Origin: Mycolicibacterium goodii
GTDB taxonomy: Bacteria > Actinomycetota > Actinomycetes > Mycobacteriales > Mycobacteriaceae
NCBI RefSeq assembly: GCF_022370755.2
Contig: NZ_CP092364.2
Span: 2,356,001 to 2,420,000, forward strand
Direction: 5' to 3'
Length of the DNA: 64,000 nucleotides
How positions within the stretch are numbered: position 1 is the first letter of the stretch; the number at the start of each line of letters is the position of its first letter. Below the pieces are notes generated by a model. That model had not been told where the DNA came from. It was given only the letters and a program-made list of their open reading frames with translations, and made no database searches. Below are positions 17,390 to 26,201 of this stretch, in pieces. The translations under genes were made by a program, and so were the position numbers.

Positions 17390-19009
17390 GTGAACACGAC
17401 TGACACAACAGAATTGGCCGAGCGAGTGCACGACCTCCGGAAACGGCTCGAGTCCGGGGACAAGGTCGAGTTCGACTTCATCGTGTGCGGTGCCGGTACA
17501 TCGGGCTCCGTGGTGGCGAGGCGACTCGCCGAGGACTCCGACGCCACCGTGCTCCTCCTCGAGGCAGGGGGAGACGACGATGTCGAGAGCGTCATGGACC
17601 CTCAGCTGTGGCCCACGAACCTCGGTACCGAGCGGGACTGGGGATTCGTCGCGGAGCAGAACACTCACCTGAACAATCGGGCACTCCCGATGTCGATGGG
17701 CAAGGTACTCGGCGGCGGTTCCAGCATCAACGTGATGTGCTGGGCGCGCGGCCACAAAGCCGACTGGGATTTCTTCGCCGCCGAGGCGGGGGATCCCGCG
17801 TGGAGCTACGACAGCGTGCTGAAAATCTACCGGGTGGTCGAGGACTGGGCGGGTACGCCAGATCCCTTGCGGCGCGGTGCCGAAGGCCCGGTGCACGTCG
17901 AGCCCGTGCCTCGTCCCCAACCGTGCGCGACCGCGACGGTCGAGGCCGCGAGGACCCTTGGTCTCCCCACGTTTGACAGTCCCAACGGGGTGATGATGGA
18001 GGGCGCGGGGGGAGCCGCGATGTTGGAGACCGTGACCAAAGACGGTCGGCGCCAATCGATCTACCGCTCATATGTCGTCCCTGTTCTGGGCCGAACCGAC
18101 CTGACGGTACTGACCGGTACGGTGGTGCGACGCGTCATCACGGTCGGTCAGCGCGCCACGGGTGTCGAGATCAATCTCGGTGGATCGGTCTACCGGATCA
18201 CGGCCAGATCTGAGGTCATCTTGTCTCTCGGCGCCATCAACACCCCGAAGGTACTCATGCAGTCCGGGATCGGTGATGAGAAACAGCTGTGGTACTTCGG
18301 GATCCCCGTTGTCGCCCACCTTCCTGGCGTCGGCCGAAACCTCCAAGACCACCTTGCTTTTCCGGTCGAATGGGAATTCCCCGAGGGGTGGGGGTGCGAT
18401 GCCAGAGGCCAGTCCTGCATGTACTGGTGCAGCGACTCAGGCCTCACCGCTCCCGACTTGTACGCGTGCTACGCCGGCATTCCCTTCGGGACGCCGGAAA
18501 CCGCGGCGCGGTTTCCACTCCCGGCCTCCGCGTGGTTTCTCTACGGTACGGTCGCACAACCGCAGAGTCGCGGGACCGTGACCCTGACCGGTGCCCGCCC
18601 AGAGGATCCGGTGGAGGTGCACGCCAATTCACTGGCGCATCCTGAGGATCTGGAGAAGTCGCGCAGACGCGTCGAGTTCTTGCGCGAGATCGGCAACGCG
18701 CCTGAACTGCGGCCGTACGTGCGTCGTCCCGTCATGCCCGGCAATCTCACGGGTGAGGAACTCAACGACTTTCTGCGTAACGCCGGCGGTTCGTTCTGGC
18801 ACCAGGTCGGTACGGCGAAGATGGGCCGGGGCCCCATGTCGGTGGTCGACGCACAGTTGAAGGTCCATGGTGTCGACGGGCTGCGCGTGGCGGACGGATC
18901 GGTCATGCCTCGGTTGACCACAGGAAACACGATGGCGCCGTGCGTGGTGATCGGTGAGCTGGCGTCGCAGGCACTGCTCCGTCGGTATCGAGGGTCGGCT
19001 GCGCATTGA
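17390..19009 (+). CDS. GMC-family FAD-dependent oxidoreductase
   Basis: This is a 539-aa flavoprotein. The start at GTG 17390 lacks a clear ribosome site. After about 25 helical residues (TELAERVHDLRKRLE) comes the FAD motif DFIVCGAGTSGSVVARRL, then LLLEAGG, the GMC signature GKVLGGGSSINVMCWARG, and SLGAINTPKVLMQSGIG. The active-site end has SFWHQVGTAKMG (His) and LTTGNTMAPCVVIGE. It appears monocistronic, with a methyltransferase convergent downstream. The likely substrate is an alcohol or choline-like compound, but the specific one cannot be read. Confidence 0.9.
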   Translation: MNTTDTTELAERVHDLRKRLESGDKVEFDFIVCGAGTSGSVVARRLAEDSDATVLLLEAGGDDDVESVMDPQLWPTNLGTERDWGFVAEQNTHLNNRALPMSMGKVLGGGSSINVMCWARGHKADWDFFAAEAGDPAWSYDSVLKIYRVVEDWAGTPDPLRRGAEGPVHVEPVPRPQPCATATVEAARTLGLPTFDSPNGVMMEGAGGAAMLETVTKDGRRQSIYRSYVVPVLGRTDLTVLTGTVVRRVITVGQRATGVEINLGGSVYRITARSEVILSLGAINTPKVLMQSGIGDEKQLWYFGIPVVAHLPGVGRNLQDHLAFPVEWEFPEGWGCDARGQSCMYWCSDSGLTAPDLYACYAGIPFGTPETAARFPLPASAWFLYGTVAQPQSRGTVTLTGARPEDPVEVHANSLAHPEDLEKSRRRVEFLREIGNAPELRPYVRRPVMPGNLTGEELNDFLRNAGGSFWHQVGTAKMGRGPMSVVDAQLKVHGVDGLRVADGSVMPRLTTGNTMAPCVVIGELASQALLRRYRGSAAH

Positions 19010-19022
19010 GTGCGGACCTGAG

Positions 19023-19628
19023 TCAGGCAAGACGCAGGATCGCGACGAGGAACTCGGAGTTTTCGGTGAACGGGCGCACATCCCACGTCGACAGCAACTG
19101 GTCCGAGGCGAAGCCGGCCGCCTTCGCGTCGGCGAGAAACGCGCTGAACGCGTAATCGCGGCCGGCGCCGAAACCGATGACGGCGCGTCCGTCCTGGGCC
19201 AGGTGAGCACGCAACCGCGACAGCACCTGAACCCGCGTGCTGGGCGCAAGGAACGTCATCACGTTGCCCGCCGACACGATGATGTCGAACGGTTCGGTGA
19301 TGCCGCGGGCCGGCAGGTCGAGTTCGGCGAGATCCCCGACCAGCCAACGCGGTCCCGGGTGGTCCTCCTCGGCCGCCGCGATGAGGGCAGGGTCGACATC
19401 GACACCCACGACCCGATGGCCTACGCCGGCCAGATACCCGCCCAAGCGTCCGGGACCGCAGCCCGCGTCCAGGATGTGGGCACCGCGAGGCGCCATGGCG
19501 TCCACGAGACGGGCCTCACCGGCCAGATCCTCACCGGCACGCTCCAGGGATCGGAAGCGCTCGATGTACCACTGTGAATGCCCGGGATCGGACGCGACCT
19601 TCTGCATCCAGAGACTCTGCTCGACCAT
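19023..19628 (-). CDS. Class I SAM-dependent methyltransferase
   Basis: This 201-aa methyltransferase has motif I HILDAGCGPGRLGGYLAG (about residues 51-68), an acidic motif II VVGVDVDPALI, and motif III LVGDLAELDLP. It starts MVEQSLWMQKVASDPGHSQW, a beginning shared with a common actinobacterial small methyltransferase family of unknown substrate. It is convergent with the GMC gene (13 bp apart) and lies 101 bp downstream of the acyltransferase gene on the same strand. Confidence 0.85.
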   Translation of the reverse strand: MVEQSLWMQKVASDPGHSQWYIERFRSLERAGEDLAGEARLVDAMAPRGAHILDAGCGPGRLGGYLAGVGHRVVGVDVDPALIAAAEEDHPGPRWLVGDLAELDLPARGITEPFDIIVSAGNVMTFLAPSTRVQVLSRLRAHLAQDGRAVIGFGAGRDYAFSAFLADAKAAGFASDQLLSTWDVRPFTENSEFLVAILRLA

Positions 19629-19729
19629 CCCCGCATTCTCTCAGCTCAACCGATCGCGAGGGCGAGCGCGTCGCCCATGGGCTGACCGTCGCGGTGAGAC
19701 GGTCAGCATCCGGTGATTCGTCGACACAA

Positions 19730-20857
19730 TTACGAGGTGTACTCGCCGGGCGTGACCGAGGGCTCGACGGTACGCGCGGGAGCCTCGTGGTTACCGGTTT
19801 CCGCCGCGACCTCCGAACGTGCCTGAGAGGAAACCGGTTTTGCGGACTTGCGGAAGATCCGTCCCTTGAGGTTCGACGCACGTTTCTCCACGAGGAACCA
19901 GCTTCCGGCTGCAACCGGCATGACGGCTGCGGTCGAGAGCCCGAAGAACAGGAACGGGTTGAGTGCTGCCAGGCCGAAGGTGGCCAGCAGCTGCTGGACC
20001 GGGAATGCGTAGATGTACACGCCGTACGAGAGATCGTTGCGCAACCGCGAGCGCTTCACGAGCGCGCCGGACACGATGATCGCGTAAGCCAACGGCAGCG
20101 CGCCGATGACGCGATAGTTGTGGGTGAAGGAGGACGCCACGACGATCGCCGAACAGAGGGCCACCAGCCACCAGTTCGCCGGGATCCTGTTCTGGTACTG
20201 ATAGAACATCGCGCCGGCCAGGAACACCACGGCGAAGCGCGCGAGCATCTGCGCCATGCTGTACGTCGGCGGCGTGTACGAGACGTACGCGCACCAACAG
20301 ACCGCTGCGACGAAGAGTGTGGGAATTGTCCAGCGGCGCTTCAGTAATCCGATGAATCCGAGTACCGAGACCATGAGGTCACACAAGAGGACGAAGAACA
20401 GTGTCCAGATCGACCCGTTCCACACCCCGGGATACGGAACGTCGACCGGTGTTCCGTCGATGCCGAAGTAGGCGATGTTGAGGACTGCGTTGTTCACGAC
20501 GTACCAGATCTCGGACGACAGCGTGATCGTGGTACCGGTGGCCTTCGCGGCGATGGGAGCGGCGACGAACGCGATCACAGCCAGGCACACCCACAGACCC
20601 GGGAAGATACGCAGACTGCGGGAGGCCCAGTACTCCTTCAGGTGTGGGCGGCGAATCCACGCCGCCGTGATGAGAAACCCCGAGATGACAAAGAATCCGT
20701 CGGCGAACATGTCGCTGAGTAACCGCACTGCCGGTTCGTACCGGATCTCCCGTCCGGTGAGCGGCCATGAATGCCAGAAGACCACGCCGATCGCGAGGAA
20801 CAGACGCCACAACGTCAAGGCGTTCCGACGTCGATCGAAGACTTCTGCAAGACTCAT
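19730..20857 (-). CDS. Acyltransferase-3 family integral membrane protein
   Basis: This is a 375-aa multi-pass membrane acyltransferase of the OafA/NodX/AT-3 family, which O-acylates surface sugars or glycolipids. It starts MSLAEVFDRRRNALTLWRL, with a GGGGGG ribosome site. The conserved His and Arg regions appear as VVFWHSWPLTG in the first helix and FADGFFVISGFLIT in the second. Around ten hydrophobic helices follow, and the tail is charged (KRASNLKGRIFRK) and then acidic/Thr-rich. No glycosyltransferase is nearby to suggest the acceptor. Confidence 0.88.
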   Translation of the reverse strand: MSLAEVFDRRRNALTLWRLFLAIGVVFWHSWPLTGREIRYEPAVRLLSDMFADGFFVISGFLITAAWIRRPHLKEYWASRSLRIFPGLWVCLAVIAFVAAPIAAKATGTTITLSSEIWYVVNNAVLNIAYFGIDGTPVDVPYPGVWNGSIWTLFFVLLCDLMVSVLGFIGLLKRRWTIPTLFVAAVCWCAYVSYTPPTYSMAQMLARFAVVFLAGAMFYQYQNRIPANWWLVALCSAIVVASSFTHNYRVIGALPLAYAIIVSGALVKRSRLRNDLSYGVYIYAFPVQQLLATFGLAALNPFLFFGLSTAAVMPVAAGSWFLVEKRASNLKGRIFRKSAKPVSSQARSEVAAETGNHEAPARTVEPSVTPGEYTS

Positions 20858-21402
20858 GATCCCCCCGGGCAGAGACGTTTGCTTTGGGACATAGTGACAC
20901 ATATGACACCGGTGTCTACTCGGGATCTCTGTGGCAAATGTCCTCCGCCGCAAAGGAGTCGCCACGGGGGGCGGTCCGGAGGTTTGCTGAAAACTGATGC
21001 GCCGATCGGCGAGCGGTGAACTCATCCCCGAATCAAGCGCGATAGCTAACCCCCGCGCGACGCCACGGGCCGTTGGCCACCTTCAGCGAATGCTCCGGAC
21101 ATGACTGCAACGCCGAAAAGCGGGCGCGTCACAACAGGTCGCGACGTGTCGCGCGGGGGTCGGTATTTGCTTAGGGCAGTTTCTTCGATCTTGATTTGCA
21201 AATTCTCACGTGGCTCGACAAAACGCGCGACCGCGCAACAAAACGGTCACCGGGTGACGGTGGTTGCTGACTGCTCGCGCGCCAGGCCGCTCCGGAAGGC
21301 GCGAGCGACGCCACACACGGCGATTTCGCGCCGCCCCGAACCGGCGAGTCGACGTGGGAACGGATGTGGCGAAAAGTTGCCGGCCGATGATTTGCGGCGG
21401 CC
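20858..21402. other. 545-bp non-coding region upstream of the acyltransferase gene
   Basis: No convincing gene is seen on either strand; frames present have poor starts and arginine-rich translations typical of off-frame high-GC DNA. A perfect 12-bp palindrome GACACCGGTGTC lies at 20905-20916, about 50 bp before the acyltransferase start, preceded by another TGACACA, and may be an operator. A short lower-GC patch (around 21185-21215) may hold promoter elements. Confidence 0.45.
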
Positions 21403-21768
21403 TCAGGGTTCGATCGTCAGCCGGCTGATGCTCGTACCGTCGAAGGCGAAGCGAAAGTGCAGATCGATCACACCGCCCGGAAAGTCCCCTTCGAGATGTT
21501 GGACCACGTCGATGCGTGACTCGTCGATGCGGTTCGCGCCGATGAACTTGGTGGTGTAGCTGTACTCGGAACTCGTGCGGTCCATCCACTCCCGGATTTG
21601 GTCTCGACCGCGGTAGGTGTTGCCCTCGTCGATCACCACGGCGTCATCGGTGAAGACCGCGAGCGCCGCGGAGAGGCTGCCGTTCGGACGCATGCTGAGA
21701 TACGTGGCGACGGGTGCCGGGAGTTCGGTCCAGGTCAGGCCGGTGTGGGTGTTGTCGTCGATGGTCAT
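21403..21768 (-). CDS. SnoaL-like/NTF2-fold protein
   Basis: This 121-aa protein has the cone-shaped NTF2 fold pattern. After MTIDDNTHTGLTWTELPAP come helix YLSMRPNGSLSAALAVFTDDAVVIDEG, the turn YRGRDQIREWMDRTSSEY, and two strands ending VIDLHFRFAFDGTSISRLTI. Proteins of this kind are isomerases, hydratases or ligand binders, and the family alone does not tell which. It lies 62 bp downstream of the MBL-fold hydrolase on the same strand and may share its transcript. Confidence 0.82.
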   Translation of the reverse strand: MTIDDNTHTGLTWTELPAPVATYLSMRPNGSLSAALAVFTDDAVVIDEGNTYRGRDQIREWMDRTSSEYSYTTKFIGANRIDESRIDVVQHLEGDFPGGVIDLHFRFAFDGTSISRLTIEP

Positions 21769-21830
21769 GCCCTCACCCTGGGGTTTCCCCCAAGGGGAGG
21801 GTCAAGACATTCAGGGGTGTTCGAGGCCCG

Positions 21831-22751
21831 TCAGTAGTCCCAAACTGCGGGCACGCAACGAAACACCTCGCCCGCGGTCGCCACGCGGCAGACGGAGGGG
21901 AACGGCAGGTGGGTGGCGACGAGGGACTCGCCGGTTGCCGCGAGTTCGCGCAACAGTCGGACGCGGACGCGGGCTGATTCCTCTGGGTCGTGTTCGAATC
22001 CGTTGTGCCACTGTGGATTGTCGAATCCCGGAGCGAACACGGCGTCACCCGCGAAAGTGAGGCGATCGTCGCCCGATGCCAGTCGCACGATGCTGTGCCC
22101 CGGTGTGTGACCGCCGGTGCGTTCGAGGTGCACTCCCGGTGCGATGTCGCAGTCGGACTCGAACGTGTGGATGTGGCCGCGGTATTCATCGAGGAAACGG
22201 GTGGCGATGGCACGGAGCGCGGGCGGTACCGGCGCCGGCATCTCGGTGTGAGAGAAGTCTGGCGATTCCCAGAAGTCGGCCTCTGCGGATGCGACATGAA
22301 TGCGTAAATCCGGACGCAGCCGTTCCTTCAGCCCTTCGGAGAGCAACCCGCCGACATGATCCATGTGGAGGTGTGTGAGAACCACGTCGGTGATGGCCGC
22401 GGGATCGATACCGGCGGCTTCGAGCCGGTGTGCGGTCTGTCCGGCCCGCGGGAAGTCGGGGAATTCCACACCGAGGCCCGCGTCGACGAGGATGGTGCGG
22501 TCGGCGGTGCGCACCACGACCACGTTCAATGGCCAGTCGAGTACGTCCTGGGGCAGGAACCGGTCGTTCAGCCAGGTGCGATAGGCGTCGGCGTCGGCAT
22601 TGGTCGCCATGGTGCCGGCGGTGATCGGCAGTACGCCATCGCTGATCACGAGTACCTGGATGTCACCGACCTGTACCGCGTAGCGCGATGGGACCAACTC
22701 GTCGACGGCTCGCGTGCCGGCGTGGGGAATGTTGTCGGTGCTGGTGGTCAT
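21831..22751 (-). CDS. MBL-fold metallo-hydrolase
   Basis: This 306-aa metallo-beta-lactamase-fold hydrolase starts at ATG 22751, preceded by GAGGAG. The zinc-binding signature VVLTHLHMDHVGGLL (HxHxDH) lies near residue 125, with later ligands in TGGHTPGHSIVRL and FAGDAVFAPGFDNPQW and a final His in VATHLPFPSV. Related enzymes hydrolyse lactones, phosphotriesters or thioesters. It is divergent from an SDR/TetR operon, and both may answer to the same TetR through the shared upstream region. Confidence 0.88.
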   Translation of the reverse strand: MTTSTDNIPHAGTRAVDELVPSRYAVQVGDIQVLVISDGVLPITAGTMATNADADAYRTWLNDRFLPQDVLDWPLNVVVVRTADRTILVDAGLGVEFPDFPRAGQTAHRLEAAGIDPAAITDVVLTHLHMDHVGGLLSEGLKERLRPDLRIHVASAEADFWESPDFSHTEMPAPVPPALRAIATRFLDEYRGHIHTFESDCDIAPGVHLERTGGHTPGHSIVRLASGDDRLTFAGDAVFAPGFDNPQWHNGFEHDPEESARVRVRLLRELAATGESLVATHLPFPSVCRVATAGEVFRCVPAVWDY

Positions 22752-22865
22752 GTTCGTCTCCTCTTGTACGCCTGAAGACCCGGCGGAACGCGCCGGGTCT
22801 TCTTCGTTGAACGCACAGTGTCGTCGCCGGCTATCCGGACGAATCGGTGCACGGGAAACTCCTAC

Positions 22866-22891
22866 TTGACACATCGTCAAAATTGAATCAA
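22866..22891. promoter_or_regulatory. Paired TTGAC/TCAA palindromes in the MBL/SDR divergent promoter
   Basis: TTGAC-N5-GTCAA (22866-22880) is followed two bases later by TTGAATCAA (22883-22891), itself a palindrome around one base. They sit about 35-55 bp before the SDR start in the 171-bp divergent region and overlap a TTGACA that could be a -35 element. The TetR-type gene that ends this SDR operon is the natural candidate ligand-responsive repressor. Confidence 0.45.
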
Positions 22892-22922
22892 CACTATGTA
22901 GAGTAAGTTCTCGGGAGGAATC

Positions 22923-23774
22923 ATGAAGACTTTTCTCATCACCGGTGTGAGCAGTGGGCTTGGGCAGGCGTTTGCGAACGGAGCACTGGCGGCCGGACAT
23001 CGCGTCGTCGGGACCGTTCGTAAGGCCGCTGATGCCGCGGCCTTCGAGTCGGTCGCACAGGACCGCGCACACGCACGCCTGCTGGACGTCACCGATGACG
23101 CGGCCGTCGCCGCGACCGTTGCGGATGTCGAGTCGACAGTCGGACCCATCGACATCGTGATCGCCAACGCCGGCTACGGCGTCGAAGGCATCTTCGAGGA
23201 GACACCGCTGCGAGAGATGCGAGCGCAGTTCGCGACCAACGTCTTCGGGGTCGCGGCCACGTTGCAGGCGGCACTGCCGTACATGCGGGAGCGGCGGTCA
23301 GGTCATCTGATGGCGGTGACCTCCATGGGCGGTCTGATGGCCGTACCCGGCATGTCGGCCTACTGCGCGAGCAAGTTCGCCGTCGAGGGCATGCTGGAAA
23401 GTCTGCGTAAGGAGGTCAAGGGCTTCGGCATTCACGTCACCGCGATCGAACCGGGGTCGTTCCGTACCGACTGGGCCGGTCGATCGATGACGCGCGCGGA
23501 ACGTTCCATCGCCGACTACGACGAGTTGTTCGAACCGATTCGCGCCGCCCGACTGAAGGCCAGCGGCAATCAGTTGGGCAACCCGGCCAAGGCGGCCGAA
23601 GCCCTCCTGGCGATACTTGAGGAACCTGAGCCGCCGGCTCACTTGGTGCTGGGATCGGATGCGCTGAGATTGATCGCAGCGGCCCGAGCGGCGGTCGATG
23701 AGGATATTCGGCAGTGGGAACAACTCTCCCGCAGTACGGATTTCGCTGACGGCGCGCAACTTGCCACGACGTAG
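22923..23774 (+). CDS. Short-chain dehydrogenase/reductase
   Basis: This 283-aa classical SDR starts MKTFLITGVSSGLGQAF, with the NAD(P) motif TGxSSGLG at residues 7-14. IVIANAGYGVEG is the NNAG-like motif, and catalytic residues are seen in VTSMGGLM (Ser) and YCASKFAVEG (Tyr/Lys near 152-156). GGGAGG precedes the ATG. It is followed after 3 bp by a TetR regulator, so the two are co-transcribed. A close paralogue lies at 58409-59278 with the same C-terminal architecture (EPGGMRTDWAGSSM vs EPGSFRTDWAGRSM). Confidence 0.9.
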   Translation: MKTFLITGVSSGLGQAFANGALAAGHRVVGTVRKAADAAAFESVAQDRAHARLLDVTDDAAVAATVADVESTVGPIDIVIANAGYGVEGIFEETPLREMRAQFATNVFGVAATLQAALPYMRERRSGHLMAVTSMGGLMAVPGMSAYCASKFAVEGMLESLRKEVKGFGIHVTAIEPGSFRTDWAGRSMTRAERSIADYDELFEPIRAARLKASGNQLGNPAKAAEALLAILEEPEPPAHLVLGSDALRLIAAARAAVDEDIRQWEQLSRSTDFADGAQLATT

Positions 23775-23777
23775 AAG

Positions 23778-24416
23778 ATGACCGGTCAAGGGGAGCGGGT
23801 GACCAAATCCTGGCCGTCGCGTCGGTCGACGCCCACGGTCCGCAAGGGCGACCTGCGCGAGCAACAGATTCTGGATGCTGCCGAGGCACTGTTGTCGTCG
23901 ACGGGATACGCGGACATGACGATCGGTGAGATCGCGGAGTCGATCGGGATCACCCGGGCGGCGCTGTACTTCTACTTCGGCTCGAAACAGGAGATCGTCA
24001 CGGCCCTGGTCGCCCGCACCGTACAGGTGCTGCGTGACAAGGCCGCCGGCGCCGCGCGCGATGAGACCCGTACGGTCGACCAGGCCATCAGTGCCGCGCT
24101 CGAGCGCACCGCCGAACTGTGGCGAGATCATGGCCCGGCGATGCGGATGGCGGTGGACCTCGTGTCGACGGTCCCGGCCATAGATGAGTTGTGGTCCGAG
24201 GCCGCCGAAGTGTCCATCGACGCCATCGCCGACGTTCTGCGGCGCAGTGGTGTCCCCGACGGTGCTTCACCCGGGGACGCCCCCGCTTTGGCGCGCGCTC
24301 TGTGTTGGATGATCGAACGGACCTTCTATCAAGCGTCGAAGGTCTCGGCGGATGCGATCACCGAAGCGAGAGCAACCTGCGAGGCGGTGTGGCGGCAGGT
24401 GGCGAAGCTTCGGTGA
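23778..24416 (+). CDS. TetR-family transcriptional regulator (EthR-like)
   Basis: This 212-aa regulator has an N-terminal helix-turn-helix at about residues 25-70 (QQILDAAEALLSSTGYADM, IGEIAESIGITRAALYFYFG) and a C-terminal ligand domain resembling EthR (LWRDHGPAMRMAVDLVSTV, then IERTFYQAS). It follows the SDR gene by 3 bp. Co-transcription with an SDR and divergence from the MBL hydrolase suggest it represses both in the absence of a substrate or product. The paired palindromes at 22866-22891 are the likely site. Confidence 0.88.
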   Translation: MTGQGERVTKSWPSRRSTPTVRKGDLREQQILDAAEALLSSTGYADMTIGEIAESIGITRAALYFYFGSKQEIVTALVARTVQVLRDKAAGAARDETRTVDQAISAALERTAELWRDHGPAMRMAVDLVSTVPAIDELWSEAAEVSIDAIADVLRRSGVPDGASPGDAPALARALCWMIERTFYQASKVSADAITEARATCEAVWRQVAKLR

Positions 24417-24476
24417 ATCGGGCACAGCGTCGGATCGGGCACAGCGTCGAATCGGAACGACGGATCGACCGCCGAC

Positions 24477-25340
24477 TCAACGGCGTGCGTGCACGATGCG
24501 ACTGGCCCGCAGTGCCCGCGGCGGTGCCGCGTCGAGAGCGGGTGTGCCGGCCAGGTATCGGCGAAGGAGCTCGTTCGCGGTGAGGTCCTCGATGGCGGTG
24601 AATCCGAGATCCGCCAACTGACAGTGGATCTCGGCGGGGGAAACGTAGGTGACCAGGGGCTCCCCGGTACGGGCGAGCCGCTCGGCGCGGGCCCGCAGAT
24701 CCGTGCGGTCCTCGTCGGTCACGGCGGGTTGTAGGTAGTCGAAGACCACCTCGACGGGCTGGGCCTGCCCGGCGATGTACTCCAAAGTGGCGCGCGCCGC
24801 GTCGGAGGTCAGGTAGTAGATGACACCGAGCCAGACGTACACGGCGGGTTCGGTACGGGTGAACGCGGTCGTTTCCAATTCGGAGGGCAGCGCTTGGGTC
24901 TCGAAGTCGACCGGCACCAAGGTCGCGGTCGGGGGTATGTCGATGCCGTTGGTGGCGAGGCGTTCCCGCATCCACGACTGGGTCTGGGGGTGGTCGATCT
25001 CGAAGACATGCACATCGGGATGGGTATTGCGGTACGCGATGGTGTCCAGACCTGCTCCGAGCACGACGATCTGCCGGACACCGCGGGCCACGGCTGCGGT
25101 CACGGCGTCGTCGGCGAAGCGGGAGCGTGCCGCAAAGAAGAGTCGGCGGGGTCGGTCGCGGGCGACGGCCGCCGGGTGGTCGGCCGGGTAGGTGCTCAAC
25201 TCGTCGACGTTCTCGGCGGTCACGCCGAGCAGGCGTGCCGCGAGCGGGTCGGTGAGGATGCGTGGCCGATCCGCGAACTGATGGTAGGCCCGCGCGTAGG
25301 CGGTGGCGAGCGCAGTCCGGCTTGGTCCGGAGTTGTCCAT
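24477..25340 (-). CDS. SAM-dependent methyltransferase, LCMT-like (TIGR00027 type)
   Basis: This 287-aa protein belongs to the large mycobacterial family of putative O-methyltransferases related to leucine carboxyl methyltransferase. It begins MDNSGPSRTALATAYARAYH, with the family feature DRPRILTDPLAARLLG. The SAM-binding loop is IVVLGAGLDTIAYR, followed by HVFEIDHPQTQSW. The ATG at 25340 is chosen; one seven codons upstream (25361) is possible. It is 25 bp downstream of the IclR gene on the same strand. The function of this family is unestablished. Confidence 0.85.
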   Translation of the reverse strand: MDNSGPSRTALATAYARAYHQFADRPRILTDPLAARLLGVTAENVDELSTYPADHPAAVARDRPRRLFFAARSRFADDAVTAAVARGVRQIVVLGAGLDTIAYRNTHPDVHVFEIDHPQTQSWMRERLATNGIDIPPTATLVPVDFETQALPSELETTAFTRTEPAVYVWLGVIYYLTSDAARATLEYIAGQAQPVEVVFDYLQPAVTDEDRTDLRARAERLARTGEPLVTYVSPAEIHCQLADLGFTAIEDLTANELLRRYLAGTPALDAAPPRALRASRIVHARR

Positions 25341-25365
25341 ACCTGTGAACGTACTCCGCACCGAA

Positions 25366-26148
25366 TCAGGTCAGGATGAGCCGGGGACGGGTCAGGCGGT
25401 CAGCGGCATCGCGCAGAGCGGCGAGGATGGTTTCACGTTCATCGGCAGATCCGGTGGGGTGCACGATCGACACGCCGATCGCGAACGATGGTTCACCGTT
25501 CCCGCCGGGAATGGGAATCGCCAACCCGAGGACAGTGGGATGCACCTCACCGTCGTCGACGGCGTACCCGCGTTGGCGGGTCTCTTGCAGCTTTTCCTGC
25601 AAAGCGGTCAGGGTTGACGTCGACTTCTTGGTAAGCCCGACGAGATTGCTCTCATCCCAATAGAGTTCGGCGACCCGCACCGGCGTCAACTCCGACAGCA
25701 ACGCCGTGCCCACCGCGGTCACCGAAGCGGGATAGCGGTCGCCCACACGGGCGGACAACGGAAAGCGTTGGCGGCCTTCGAACACCGCGAGGTAGAGCAC
25801 ATGGGCACCGTCGAGCATCGCGATCTGCACGAGTTGGTGGCGCAGTACGTCGGACTCCTCGCAGACCCGGTAGAACTCGCGGATCTGGTTGAAACCGGAC
25901 AAAAATGCGCTGCCCAGCTCGACGGTGCGTCGACCGAGCAGATATCCACCGGTGCTTCGGCGCACCAGCCCGCCCTCCTCAAGGGCCGCGCACAGGTTGG
26001 ACACCGACGATTTCGCGAGGCCGAGTTCGCGCGCGATCTCGGTGAGGGTGCGCGGCACCCCGCGGGCCTCCGCGAGCAGGTCAAGGATGCGGATGGAACG
26101 GGTCACCGCAGGCGAATTGCCGGCATTGCGTTCAGCCTCGTCGGCCAT
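25366..26148 (-). CDS. IclR-family transcriptional regulator
   Basis: This 260-aa regulator starts MADEAERNAGNSPAVTRSI with AGGAGA upstream. The winged helix-turn-helix occupies about residues 15-75 (IRILDLLAEARGVPRTLTEI, LGLAKSSVSNLCAALEEGGL). The effector domain follows (HVLYLAVFEGRQRFPLSARV, then GYAVDDGEVHPTVLGLAIPI). It lies 53 bp after the hydroxyacid dehydrogenase gene in the same operon, divergent from an MHS transporter. Two copies of GTTC-N8-GAAC in the divergent promoter are its probable operators. The natural effector would be the substrate of the dehydrogenase/transporter. Confidence 0.9.
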   Translation of the reverse strand: MADEAERNAGNSPAVTRSIRILDLLAEARGVPRTLTEIARELGLAKSSVSNLCAALEEGGLVRRSTGGYLLGRRTVELGSAFLSGFNQIREFYRVCEESDVLRHQLVQIAMLDGAHVLYLAVFEGRQRFPLSARVGDRYPASVTAVGTALLSELTPVRVAELYWDESNLVGLTKKSTSTLTALQEKLQETRQRGYAVDDGEVHPTVLGLAIPIPGGNGEPSFAIGVSIVHPTGSADERETILAALRDAADRLTRPRLILT

Positions 26149-26201
26149 GGTTTCTCCTGTGGTCGGAACCTGCATGATCGGTGGCGGATCATCGCACCGC
26201 C

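Noticed and set aside
21101..21559. 152-aa plus-strand frame in the gap and over the SnoaL-like gene.
   Set aside because: Arg/Ser/Pro-rich, no recognisable fold, and overlaps the clear SnoaL-like gene on the other strand.
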